Below are positions 27,155 to 35,054 of a DNA stretch of 64,000 bases, one piece after another. The position numbers were made by a program, and so were the translations under genes. The stretch spans positions 434,001-498,000 of the forward strand of contig OY969928.1 in assembly GCA_963704675.1 (NCBI GenBank), read 5' to 3'. The number at the start of each line of letters is the position of its first letter. Within the stretch, counting starts at the first letter, position 1. The stretch comes from DASUVM01 sp963704675. Its GTDB lineage: Bacteria; Patescibacteriota; Saccharimonadia; Saccharimonadales; Saccharimonadaceae. The notes beneath the pieces are model-generated. The model ran no database searches. It had not been told where the DNA came from and was given only the letters and a program-made list of their open reading frames with translations.

Positions 27155-27221
27155 TGCTATAAAATAGCAATCGAAGGCGTTATCATGCAATTTTATCGCA
27201 ATAATTAGAAAAGCTGCAACA

Positions 27222-27550
27222 CAAAAAGCGCCAGGTAAGGGTGGGCAGAACCTGGCGCCATTTGTCCCTTCAACCCACCCATTTTGGGCATTAGCGTGAC
27301 CCACCTCACAAATAAGAGGTCCGCCGGTTAAAGGGGTTAGATTACACGTTAGCGCGTGTTAGAACACTAGGTTCAAGCGTATAGAGAAGTGGAGGGTCAA
27401 AAAACTTCCTATACACGCTAGGCGTGCAACCTAACAGATAAACACTCATTTATTGAACAAAAGTTCTTTCAATGAGCGGTCTAACTGTTAAAGTTAGGGG
27501 GTATAAGGTGCATGTAATTATCCCAGCAAGGCTGGGGATAACTTACCGTG
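27222..27550 (-). ncRNA. Structured ~330-nt non-coding RNA, unknown class
   Basis: A consensus promoter (27555-27583) and a strong intrinsic terminator (27223-27258) bound a reverse-strand unit with no ORF of note. The RNA folds into several long helices: UUAUCCCCAGC/GCUGGGAUAA near the 5' end; CUCAUU...GAAC/GUUC...AUGAG; AGCGUGUAUAG/CUAUACGCU enclosed by AGGUU/AACCU; ACACG/CGUGU; ACCUC/GAGGU. GGGUGGG upstream can pair with CCCACCC in the terminator loop. I see no tmRNA tRNA-like end, no RNase P P4 motifs and no SRP GGAA domain. Related-sounding GGGTCACGsTAA occurs at both ends as a direct repeat. Confidence 0.85.
27223..27258 (-). terminator. Intrinsic terminator of the ncRNA
   Basis: On the reverse strand GCGCCAGGT and ACCTGGCGC form a perfect 9-bp stem with a 13-nt loop, followed by TTTTT. 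The loop contains CCCACCC, complementary to GGGTGGG about 17 nt upstream of the stem, so a pseudoknot or alternative fold is possible. Confidence 0.88.
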
Positions 27551-27554
27551 ACCC

Positions 27555-27583
27555 ATAGTAACACGCTGGTTTGTTTATGTCAA
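27555..27583 (-). promoter_or_regulatory. Consensus sigma-70-type promoter of the ncRNA
   Basis: On the reverse strand TTGACA (27578-27583), a 17-nt spacer, then TACTAT (27555-27560). Transcription should begin near 27548-27550. It lies just upstream of the divergent dprA start at 27605. Confidence 0.85.
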
Positions 27584-27604
27584 TACTCTTTCACACAAAT
27601 TAAT

Positions 27605-28462
27605 ATGGAAATCAATAGTACTACTCCAGATAAGCATAAGTTCTCACAGATACTGTCGAACATTGACCCGGCTGTGAAATCATTTCACTATATCGGCACA
27701 TTGCCGTCTCAACGCCTTCCGTCTGTCGCCATTGTCGGTACACGCAAACCGACCACCTATGGCAGGGAGGTAACGTATCGCTTAAGTAATGAGCTCGCGG
27801 CACAAGGTGTGGTTATTATTAGTGGCCTGGCGCTTGGCATTGACGGCATAGCACACCAAGCAGCTCTTGATGCCGGCGGCACCACGCTTGCCGTGATGGG
27901 CGGAGGGCTAAACAGTATATATCCGCGACAACATCAGCAGTTGGCACGGCAGATTGTGGAACAGGGCGGGGCACTGATCAGCGAATATCCGAATAGTATG
28001 CCCCCTTTAATGCATCACTTTTTAGAACGAAACCGTATTGTCAGCGGGCTTTCAGACGTTATTATCATCATCGAAGCTGCCGCCCGCAGCGGCACACTTG
28101 CCACCGCCCGCTGGGGCTTGGAGCAGGGAAAAACCATTATGGCTGTGCCTGGTAATATTACCAGTCCAACGTCAGCTGGCTGCAACCAGTTAATTAAAAC
28201 TGGCGCCCAGGTTATTACTGATACGAAAGATGTGCTTAACGCATTGAATCTACAACACAAAACCACCGAACCGCAATTATTATTTGCCAGTTCGCCTGAA
28301 GAGCAGATTATTTTAGATATTCTACAGGCCGGCGAACGTGACGGTGAATTATTACATCAAAAAAGCGGCTTCGATGCTGCCACCTTTCAACAAACACTGA
28401 CCATGTTAGAAATTACTGGTAAAATTCGCGCCCTTGGCGCTAATCAATGGACTATCGGGTAA
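27605..28462 (+). CDS. dprA: DNA-processing protein DprA
   Basis: The 285-residue protein has the DprA Rossmann fold: 'SVAIVGTRKPTTYG', 'VIISGLALGIDGIAHQAAL', 'GGTTLAVMGGGLNSIYP', 'GALISEYP', 'RNRIVSGLSDVIIIIEA', 'RSGTLATARWGLEQGKTIMAVPG'. A short C-terminal winged helix follows (~residues 225-285). It loads RecA on incoming single-stranded DNA during natural transformation. The N-terminal SAM domain found in many DprA proteins is missing, so it is shorter than usual. I place the start at ATG 27605; the frame from 27548 overlaps the ncRNA promoter. It is divergent from the ncRNA gene. Confidence 0.93.
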   Translation: MEINSTTPDKHKFSQILSNIDPAVKSFHYIGTLPSQRLPSVAIVGTRKPTTYGREVTYRLSNELAAQGVVIISGLALGIDGIAHQAALDAGGTTLAVMGGGLNSIYPRQHQQLARQIVEQGGALISEYPNSMPPLMHHFLERNRIVSGLSDVIIIIEAAARSGTLATARWGLEQGKTIMAVPGNITSPTSAGCNQLIKTGAQVITDTKDVLNALNLQHKTTEPQLLFASSPEEQIILDILQAGERDGELLHQKSGFDAATFQQTLTMLEITGKIRALGANQWTIG

Positions 28463-28463
28463 A

Positions 28464-28508
28464 CCGGCTCCGGGCGTGTGGGAAAAATATCCATACGTCC
28501 GGCGCCGG
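28464..28508. terminator. Hairpin between convergent dprA and orphan gene
   Basis: CCGG...GGGCGTGTGG pairs with CCATACGTCC...CCGG (one mismatch and a short internal loop) around an AT-rich loop. It lies right after the dprA stop and before the end of the reverse-strand gene, so it may end both transcripts. Confidence 0.5.
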
Positions 28509-28526
28509 GTGAACCCAACTCTAGAT

Positions 28527-28964
28527 CTAGACCGTGCCGAAGCTGACGTATGCCTCACCGTCAACGTACTGGATGCGGGCATCGATGCCAGCCATACGAG
28601 ACGGCTCGTCGCCACACATCTTGTCGTGAATTGCATCACTTAGCTCGCGGCCGACAGTGATACCAATCTCACCCAGCACCTGCACGAAACAGTCCGCACG
28701 AAGAACGCTGCGAAGGTTGAGAGCGATCCCACTGTTGTTCATGACTCCCAAGTGCGCACGCGGGATGAGCATCGACATCGAGAGGTCCCGCACCTTCTCG
28801 ACGCGCTCGACGAAACAAGGAAACGAAGCAACCTTGACAGCAGCCACCAAGGCTTCTGCCAGCTGCTGCTTCACGTTTGCAGACAGATTTGGTACGATCT
28901 CGTTGATCGCCCCGATCTGTTGATTCAGCAGCACCGCACTCTGCGGTGTTTCCAGCGTAGTCAC
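28527..28964 (-). CDS. GC-rich orphan protein, 145 aa
   Basis: Soluble protein of unknown family. The N-terminal ~45 residues are helical ('IGAINEIVPNLSANVKQQLAEALVAAVKVA'). Two Cys residues and a beta-rich end follow ('DARIQYVDGEAYVSFG'). It starts at GTG 28964 with GGGAAGGA six nt upstream. It has its own promoter (29050-29078) and a structured leader of about 80 nt. By eye GC is near 57%, far above topA and dprA. It sits alone between hairpins, like the other GC-rich orphans here. Function unknown. Confidence 0.65.
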   Translation of the reverse strand: MTTLETPQSAVLLNQQIGAINEIVPNLSANVKQQLAEALVAAVKVASFPCFVERVEKVRDLSMSMLIPRAHLGVMNNSGIALNLRSVLRADCFVQVLGEIGITVGRELSDAIHDKMCGDEPSRMAGIDARIQYVDGEAYVSFGTV

Positions 28965-28974
28965 GAGTGTCCTT

Positions 28975-29043
28975 CCCAGAGTAGGGTTCTAGTTTAAGGC
29001 CGAGTTTTCGCCTCTCGCAAGAGACGGCCCCGACTCTAAGCCT
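28975..29043 (-). promoter_or_regulatory. Structured leader of the 145-aa orphan gene
   Basis: Between the predicted transcription start (about 29043) and the ribosome site lies a hairpin: GGGCCG pairs with CGGCC, enclosing TCTC-TTGC-GAGA. It could be a regulatory leader. I do not recognise a riboswitch class. Confidence 0.35.
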
Positions 29044-29049
29044 ATTATT

Positions 29050-29078
29050 GTTCTACGCCTTACTCGGCAGATTGTCAA
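29050..29078 (-). promoter_or_regulatory. Promoter of the 145-aa orphan gene
   Basis: On the reverse strand TTGACA (29073-29078), a 17-nt spacer, then TAGAAC (29050-29055). The -35 is perfect and the -10 is weak. Confidence 0.55.
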
Positions 29079-29123
29079 TAAAATTGTTGTGTTTTAATTG
29101 AAAATAATATACACTGACAAGCC

Positions 29124-29152
29124 TTGCATTGATTAAGTAAATTATTTAGAGT
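29124..29152 (+). promoter_or_regulatory. Promoter of topA
   Basis: TTGCAT (29124-29129), a 17-nt spacer, and TAGAGT (29147-29152) lie 30 nt before the TTG start of topA, followed by an AAAGGA ribosome site. Confidence 0.5.
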
Positions 29153-29181
29153 AGCAAAAGTATATAGAAAAAGGATACAAA

Positions 29182-31476
29182 TTGAGCGCTAAAAATTTGG
29201 TGATCGTTGAATCACCAGCCAAAGCAAAAACTATTGAAAAATATCTCGGCAAAGACTATCTCGTTAAAAGTAGTATTGGCCACATTCGCGGTTTGCCAAG
29301 TAAAAACGGAAGTGTTGATGTAGCTCATAATTTCGCACCAAAGTTTGAAGTTGATGCCGATAAAAAGAAGGTGATTGCTGAATTAAAAAAGGCCGTTAAA
29401 GAGGCCGACACCGTCTGGCTCGCGAGCGATGGTGACCGCGAAGGCGAAGCTATTGCCTGGCATCTGGCTGAAGTGTTGAAGCTTGACCCAAAAAAGACAA
29501 AACGTATTGTCTTCCACGAAATTACTAAAAATGCGCTTGACGAGGCTGTTAAGAACCCTAGTGGCATAAATATGCCCCTCGTTGAAGCCCAGCAGGCTCG
29601 TCAATCACTCGATTATCTCGTTGGTTTTGAGCTTTCACCAGTCTTATGGCGCAAAGTGCGGCCACAGCTCTCGGCTGGTCGCGTACAATCGGTTGCCGTG
29701 CGTCTGATTGTTGAACGAGAAACCGAAATTGAGGCCCATACACCAGAATCTACCTTTAAATTAACGGCTGAATTTATATTGTCAGACGGTACGATATTGC
29801 CAGCTACCAGCCCGCAAAAATACCAAACAGCCGATGACGTTCGAAAGGTGCTTGATGCCTTCGCCACAAGCAACTTTAGTGTTGCTGATGTTGAAAAAAA
29901 ACCAGGCAACCGTAACCCCTCGGCACCATTTACAACCAGTACGCTTCAGCAAGAAGCCAGCTCGAAGTTTGGGCTTAGCCCGCGAAACACCATGCAGCTC
30001 GCCCAACGCCTCTATGAGGCTGGCCATATAACCTATATGCGTACCGATTCAGTTAACCTTTCGGCCCAAGCCCTCGGTGCTATGACCTCATTTATCAAAC
30101 AAAGCTTTGGAGATAATTATCATCAATATCGCACTTTTAAGGCAAAATCTGCTAACGCCCAAGAAGCACACGAGGCTATTCGCCCAACAGATGTCAAAAA
30201 AGAATTTGCTGGCGCTGATGAACAGCAAAAAAAGCTCTATAATCTTATTTGGCGACGAACCCTCGCAACCCAAATGGCACCGGCCGCGCTTGAAAAAACC
30301 ACTATCAGCATAGCTGCCACCAAAAGCGAAGAAGTTATGGAGGCAAAAGGCGAGATTGTCGTTTTCGATGGCTTCTTAAAAGTTTACGGCCGTAGCGGTG
30401 ATGATGTTTTGTTACCAGAAGTTAAGCAAGGCGATCCGTTAAAACTACAGAGAGCCGAAGCTATCGAAAATCTCTCACGCGGCCCAGCTCGCTACACCGA
30501 AGCAAGCCTGGTAAAGAAGCTCGAGGAAATGGGTATTGGCCGGCCAAGCACTTATGCCAGCACTATCAACACCATTCAAACCCGTGACTATGTAGAGCGC
30601 GGTGATCTTGAAGGCGTGCCTCGAGATATTCAAAAACTAACCCTTGAAAATAGCAACGTTTCTGAAACAAAAGAAACAATTGCCTACGGCAAGGATACCA
30701 ATAAACTTTTTCCGACCGATACCGGCAAGGTCGTCACTAACTTCTTAGTCAAACATTTTGCAGGGGTAATGGATTACGATTTCACAAAGACAATTGAAGG
30801 TGAGCTCGATGAAATTGCAATTGGCAACAAAGATCGCGTGAAAGTATTGCACGAGTTTTATGACCCATTTCACCAACTTGTCGAAGCGAGCGGTGAAATT
30901 TCACGGGCCGAAGCAACACAAACCCGTTTAGTCGGCGACGATCCGAAATCTGGCCGGCCTATTTTTGCCCGATTTGGCCGCTTTGGACCAATGCTTCAAA
31001 AAGGCGAGCAGTCTGATGATCCAAAGCCAGAATTCGCACCACTGCCGGCTGGCGCAAGGATCGAAACGGTCACGCTTGAACAGGCACTTGAAATGTTTCA
31101 ACTGCCACGCCTAGTGGGTATGACCGAAGATGGAAAAGAGATCAGAGCCAATATTGGTCGTTTCGGTCCCTACATTGTCGTCGATAAAACATTCGTGAGC
31201 ATTAAGCCCCTTGATCCGCATGTCATCACGCCTGAAGAAGCTCGGGAACTCTATAAAGCCAAGTTAAAAACTGAGGCTGAGAAGAATATTGCCGATTTCG
31301 GCAATGGTATTAAAGTACTCAAAGGCCGTTTCGGGCCCTATATTACTAATGGCAAAAAGAATGCCAAGATTCCAAAGGATACCGATCCAAAAACTATTAC
31401 ACTTGAGCAGGCCAAAGCCGCACTTGATGAGGCGCCCACCAAAAAAACACGGCGAACAATTCGAAAACGCTCATAA
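29182..31476 (+). CDS. topA: DNA topoisomerase I (type IA)
   Basis: The 764-residue protein starts with the Toprim domain ('NLVIVESPAKAKTIEKYLG', 'SDGDREGEAIAWHL'). The active-site Tyr is residue 285 in 'ITYMRTDSVNLS'. The core includes 'LVEAQQARQSLDYLVGF' and 'AHEAIRPTD'. The C-terminus has three 'GRFGPY'-type repeats in place of zinc fingers, followed by a basic Lys/Arg tail. It relaxes negative supercoils. It begins at TTG 29182 with AAAGGA in front. The GNAT gene follows after 8 nt, so the two may share an mRNA. Confidence 0.97.
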   Translation: MSAKNLVIVESPAKAKTIEKYLGKDYLVKSSIGHIRGLPSKNGSVDVAHNFAPKFEVDADKKKVIAELKKAVKEADTVWLASDGDREGEAIAWHLAEVLKLDPKKTKRIVFHEITKNALDEAVKNPSGINMPLVEAQQARQSLDYLVGFELSPVLWRKVRPQLSAGRVQSVAVRLIVERETEIEAHTPESTFKLTAEFILSDGTILPATSPQKYQTADDVRKVLDAFATSNFSVADVEKKPGNRNPSAPFTTSTLQQEASSKFGLSPRNTMQLAQRLYEAGHITYMRTDSVNLSAQALGAMTSFIKQSFGDNYHQYRTFKAKSANAQEAHEAIRPTDVKKEFAGADEQQKKLYNLIWRRTLATQMAPAALEKTTISIAATKSEEVMEAKGEIVVFDGFLKVYGRSGDDVLLPEVKQGDPLKLQRAEAIENLSRGPARYTEASLVKKLEEMGIGRPSTYASTINTIQTRDYVERGDLEGVPRDIQKLTLENSNVSETKETIAYGKDTNKLFPTDTGKVVTNFLVKHFAGVMDYDFTKTIEGELDEIAIGNKDRVKVLHEFYDPFHQLVEASGEISRAEATQTRLVGDDPKSGRPIFARFGRFGPMLQKGEQSDDPKPEFAPLPAGARIETVTLEQALEMFQLPRLVGMTEDGKEIRANIGRFGPYIVVDKTFVSIKPLDPHVITPEEARELYKAKLKTEAEKNIADFGNGIKVLKGRFGPYITNGKKNAKIPKDTDPKTITLEQAKAALDEAPTKKTRRTIRKRS

Positions 31477-31484
31477 TATATCGA

Positions 31485-32615
31485 ATGATCGATCATGAAT
31501 ATTCCAGCCACCATCCCTTTGAAGAGGGGAGGGCTTCTTCTTTAGAATTGCTAGAATTAGAAGGCGAGCAGTGGCCCGCTCACCTTCGGCCTGTCTCGCT
31601 CGATCATGCGGAAGCCTTTTTTCAATTTCTAAACTTTGAAGGCTCGGACCTTCCACAGTTTTTACCGTGGGCTGAGTCGCATGTACTTAAGTCTTATTTT
31701 CGCATAAAAACGTACGTAAATGACATGAAAGAGAATAGGCGGCTTCCGTTTTTTATATTTTATGACTCACCGCTGCAAGGAGGATACACGGGTGGAATGA
31801 TGGGGTTCGTGGGCCTTGCGAACCCGAGTGTTAGCAGGAATCCTTATATGAAAACAGCGAAATTAGGATTTTACCTGGGGGAGCAGGCGCGCAACCGAAA
31901 TTATGCGTTTCGCAGCATTCAAGCCCTCCTAGCGTTTGCACAAGACTCATGGGGACTCACCCACGCCACTTTAGAAATTGCAAGCTCAAACCAACGAAGC
32001 CAAGAAGTAGCAAAAAAGCTAGGGGCAGTATGCATTCAGCAAAATGCTTTTCACATGCCAACATCTACATACCTATGGGACTGGAATATCCAAAAAATAC
32101 CCATGGATGTCTGGCAGTTAGACATTGATAATTTCCTAAGAGAACATCCTATTCCAGATAACCTCAGGCGAATATACAGATCCGCTCTAGGCGCAATGAG
32201 CGTGCAACATTATATTCACAGAGGAATTCATGAAGTTAAAAAAGATATTTTACGGTCATCCTCACACATTTCACTTGGTTCATCATTCTTGGGTACATAT
32301 GCCTGCAAACCACTACTGCCAATTCTATCTTTCGCAAAAGATAATGGGATAGGCATTAAAGCCGCCCGCCCTCCTTCAGGCCACTTTAACCTCGAAGAAG
32401 AGCAGGAAGCTGCAAATGTTCTTGCAGAACTAGTTAACGCTATCGATAAGCCCTTGCAAGACGAAGTAACTCCTTATTTTTCCAAAGATGTATTTGCAAT
32501 TATCGACAATCAGTTAGCTTGGAAGGTGCGCAACAATCGGTTTACACGAGTTATATTTGAGCGTCCTATCGAAGATAGCGCTTTACTAACCAAGCTTGCA
32601 GCAGAAGTTTTTTAA
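31485..32615 (+). CDS. GNAT acetyltransferase (RimJ/RimL-like) with C-terminal extension
   Basis: Residues ~35-200 look like a RimJ/RimL-type GNAT domain: 'LRPVSLDHAEAFFQFL', 'GFVGLANPSVSRNPYMKTAKLGFYLGEQARNRNYAFRSI' cut into its strands, and 'LEIASSNQRSQEVAKKLG', the usual acetyl-CoA-binding end. Residues ~205-376 form a mostly helical extension that I do not recognise. Substrate unknown; RimJ/L relatives acetylate protein N-termini or small molecules. ATG 31485 is 8 nt after the topA stop. It converges on the aminotransferase gene. Confidence 0.7.
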   Translation: MIDHEYSSHHPFEEGRASSLELLELEGEQWPAHLRPVSLDHAEAFFQFLNFEGSDLPQFLPWAESHVLKSYFRIKTYVNDMKENRRLPFFIFYDSPLQGGYTGGMMGFVGLANPSVSRNPYMKTAKLGFYLGEQARNRNYAFRSIQALLAFAQDSWGLTHATLEIASSNQRSQEVAKKLGAVCIQQNAFHMPTSTYLWDWNIQKIPMDVWQLDIDNFLREHPIPDNLRRIYRSALGAMSVQHYIHRGIHEVKKDILRSSSHISLGSSFLGTYACKPLLPILSFAKDNGIGIKAARPPSGHFNLEEEQEAANVLAELVNAIDKPLQDEVTPYFSKDVFAIIDNQLAWKVRNNRFTRVIFERPIEDSALLTKLAAEVF

Positions 32616-32617
32616 TT

Positions 32618-32644
32618 CTCTCGACATCTAGAGTCTTTCGAGAG
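32618..32644. terminator. Hairpin at a convergent gene junction
   Basis: CTCTCGA and TCGAGAG form a perfect 7-bp stem directly after the GNAT stop, overlapping the end of the aminotransferase gene. A T-rich stretch lies on the plus-strand upstream side only, so function is likely but not certain. Confidence 0.4.
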
Positions 32645-33617
32645 CGGCAGCAAGCACCTTCATATCTTCAAGCCGGCCCACAGTTGCACGGATGGCCTCT
32701 TCACCTTTATAGCGCTCAAATAAGTAAGTGATAATATGATGCTTATTGCGCAAATGTTCATGAAGCTCTTTCGCAGGCATATGAAGCGGTCTAAAAATAG
32801 CATACATATCTAACGAAGGAAACAGTTTAAAGTTTTCTAACTGTTGCAATTTGTCAAGTGTAAATGTTTTTACAGCTCGCATTTTATCAAGGCTTTGTTC
32901 AAATTGAAGCATATGTTCAAGCGCATATAGGGCCCGTGCTTGAGAATCGACACTTATATTAAAAAAGAGCTTATGCCTTCGAAACTTTTCGGCGAGCTGG
33001 GGCTGCGCAATGATATATCCAATACGACTACCCGCCATAGCGGCAATCTTACTGAGGCTACGCGACACGACGAGACGTTCATATCGAGGCACTAAATCAA
33101 TGACTGTCTTATGGTGGAATTCATAATAAGCTTCGTCAGCAAAAACATGATAACCCGCTTCAAGCAGTTCGATAAATTGTGTTTTAGTAGTTATCTCGCC
33201 CGAAGGGTTAGCAGGGCTATCAAGCATTAAGATACTATTTTCAGGTGTACAACCGGCATTCATAAAAAGTTGCGGGCTTATATCTTTCCGATCAACCTCG
33301 AGTGAGGTTACCTCAAGACCAAGGCGATGAGCATAATTACGATATTGATAATAATTTGGTGGTACCTCGGCGACAATAATATTAGGGGTACGCAAATGAT
33401 GAATACGAATAAACACATCAACCAGTTCATCCGATCCATGCCCGCATACAACCATTTCTGGTGACACACCAGCGTAAGAAGCAAGAGCAGTGCGTAATTC
33501 TTCGGCTATAAAATCGGGGTAAAAGGCAGTGGAACGAGGTGGTTGAAAATGATTATAAACTTCGTCTGCATGAAGGTTAACACCGAATTGCAGCTGCATT
33601 GGCTGTATTTTTGTCAT
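32628..33617 (-). CDS. HisC-like PLP-dependent aminotransferase
   Basis: The 329-residue protein is a fold-type I aminotransferase of the histidinol-phosphate branch. Visible are 'VCGHGSDELVDVFIR', 'SILMLDSPANPSGEITT', 'HVFADEAYYEF' and the PLP-lysine motif 'SRSLSKIAAMAGSRIGY'. It is slightly shorter than typical HisC. No other histidine genes are here, so the in vivo substrate could be another amino acid or a phosphorylated amine. ATG 33617 has AGGGG about 10 nt upstream and is preferred over GTG 33626. Confidence 0.85.
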   Translation of the reverse strand: MTKIQPMQLQFGVNLHADEVYNHFQPPRSTAFYPDFIAEELRTALASYAGVSPEMVVCGHGSDELVDVFIRIHHLRTPNIIVAEVPPNYYQYRNYAHRLGLEVTSLEVDRKDISPQLFMNAGCTPENSILMLDSPANPSGEITTKTQFIELLEAGYHVFADEAYYEFHHKTVIDLVPRYERLVVSRSLSKIAAMAGSRIGYIIAQPQLAEKFRRHKLFFNISVDSQARALYALEHMLQFEQSLDKMRAVKTFTLDKLQQLENFKLFPSLDMYAIFRPLHMPAKELHEHLRNKHHIITYLFERYKGEEAIRATVGRLEDMKVLAAALERL

Positions 33618-33833
33618 AAATCCCACCCCTAATAAAAATCTAATTATATTTTTTTAATCTACTTTTAATAATTTAATCATAAGCTTTTTCAGGCCTTTAT
33701 GGAATATACTAGACTACACTACCCCTGTTACAAAGCTGGCTTTTTAACATCACTTAATACGCTTATGCAATTGTTTGTAAAAATTGGCTACTTCATGCTA
33801 TAATTTGCTCTAGACAAAAAGGACGAGGGCCTG

Positions 33834-33862
33834 TTGACATAAAAATCTTTTTGTTTTATAGT
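33834..33862 (+). promoter_or_regulatory. Consensus promoter before the sigma4/HARE gene
   Basis: TTGACA (33834-33839), a 17-nt spacer, and TATAGT (33857-33862) make a near-perfect sigma-70 promoter 41 nt before ATG 33904. A second TATAAT occurs upstream near 33799. Confidence 0.85.
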
Positions 33863-33903
33863 ACTTTATATATATGACAAAAATTGTAATCCGAGGAGAA
33901 TTT

Positions 33904-34959
33904 ATGAGCGATACTTCGACTGCCGAGACTACGACACTCGATCTTCACAGTGCTGTACAGGATATTTTAAATACTATTGAACGCGAACGCGAACGCGAAA
34001 TTGTTTCTCGGCGCTTTGGTTTATATGACCGCAAAGAAACACTAGAGCAAATTGGTGAACTCTTAGGCATTACGCGTGAACGTGTTCGTCAACTTGAAAA
34101 AGCCATTCTTATTCGCTTAAAAATAGCGGCCGAAGAAGCTGGCAAATTGCCACATGTTGCTCATATCGAAAAACAACTTATTCGCCATCTTCACGAAATG
34201 GGACGTATTGCTCGTGTAAGCGATTTAAGCGAACGCGTTGGTAAAGGCCAGCATGCTGAGCGCGACAAAGCCCATGTAGCGTTCGTTGCTGAACTCGCAC
34301 CTCATCTTGCAGTTGTCGAAGAGAACGATCATTATCATCACGCTGTAGGCATTACTGAGCACCACAACGAACAAAAGATCAAAGAGCATGTTGACGCAAT
34401 CGTAAAAACTGTTAAAAAACATGGTGAACCGCTCACGACTGAAGAATTACATGGCAAGCTTAACCACGAGCACCCAGACCACGTTCGTGCCCTCGCGCGC
34501 GTCAGCAAAAACCTTGCAGAGCTAAAAGACCGCTGGGGTCTTATGAAATGGCCAAGTGTTAACCCTAAAAACATTCGTGATAAAATCTACGTTATTCTTG
34601 AAGAGAATGGCAAGCCATTGCACTTCTCGGAGATTGCTACTGCTATTAAAAAATCAGATTTCAAGCGCAAAGATGTTACAACCCAAGCTATTCACAATGA
34701 GCTTATTAAAGATAAACGCTTCGTGCTCATTGGCCGAGGTATCTATGCGCTCAGTGATTGGGGCTACAGTAAGGGTACCGTTGCCGACATTATCAGCAGC
34801 ATTCTCAAAGAAGAAGGCAAGCCGTTACATCGCGATGACATTGTCCGCCGCGTACTCAAACACCGCCAGGTAAAAGAAACCACTATTCTCTTGAACTTAC
34901 AGGGAAAGTCACAGTTTAAACGCGTTGCCAAAGCAACATATGCGCTAGCTGAAAACTAG
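33904..34959 (+). CDS. Sigma-region-4-like / HARE-HTH transcription factor, 351 aa
   Basis: Residues ~20-75 match sigma-70 region 4 ('REIVSRRFGLYDRKETLEQIGELLGITRERVRQLEKAI'), read here as several short motifs. Regions 1-3 of a sigma factor are absent. A His-rich middle follows. Residues ~220-290 look like a HARE-HTH domain ('VILEENGKPLHFSEIATAI', 'LIGRGIYALSDWGY'), and a second similar winged helix closes the protein. HARE domains also occur in the RNA polymerase delta subunit. I infer a polymerase-associated regulator. ATG 33904 has GAGGAGAA five nt upstream; the upstream ATG 33874 is not needed. Confidence 0.85.
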   Translation: MSDTSTAETTTLDLHSAVQDILNTIEREREREIVSRRFGLYDRKETLEQIGELLGITRERVRQLEKAILIRLKIAAEEAGKLPHVAHIEKQLIRHLHEMGRIARVSDLSERVGKGQHAERDKAHVAFVAELAPHLAVVEENDHYHHAVGITEHHNEQKIKEHVDAIVKTVKKHGEPLTTEELHGKLNHEHPDHVRALARVSKNLAELKDRWGLMKWPSVNPKNIRDKIYVILEENGKPLHFSEIATAIKKSDFKRKDVTTQAIHNELIKDKRFVLIGRGIYALSDWGYSKGTVADIISSILKEEGKPLHRDDIVRRVLKHRQVKETTILLNLQGKSQFKRVAKATYALAEN

Positions 34960-35054
34960 TTCTAGATTCTTCATATTTTCTATTCATTAGAAGCCACATC
35001 TCCTTACGCGGTTGCACTCTCCATCAGTTTGCGAGACAATAAAGAGTAAGCGAT

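Noticed and set aside
27155..27304. N-terminal extension of the CDF-like protein
   Set aside because: The frame is open to 27304 but crosses the ncRNA terminator and lacks a promoter or ribosome site; TATTTT 6 nt before ATG 27154 marks the real start.
27222..27550. Assignment of the structured RNA as RNase P RNA, tmRNA, SRP RNA or 6S RNA
   Set aside because: No P4 strands, no T-loop or tRNA-like end, no GGAA-domain sequence and no single long bulged hairpin could be found; the AGGTAAGGGTG-like stretch lies in the terminator and is on the other strand.
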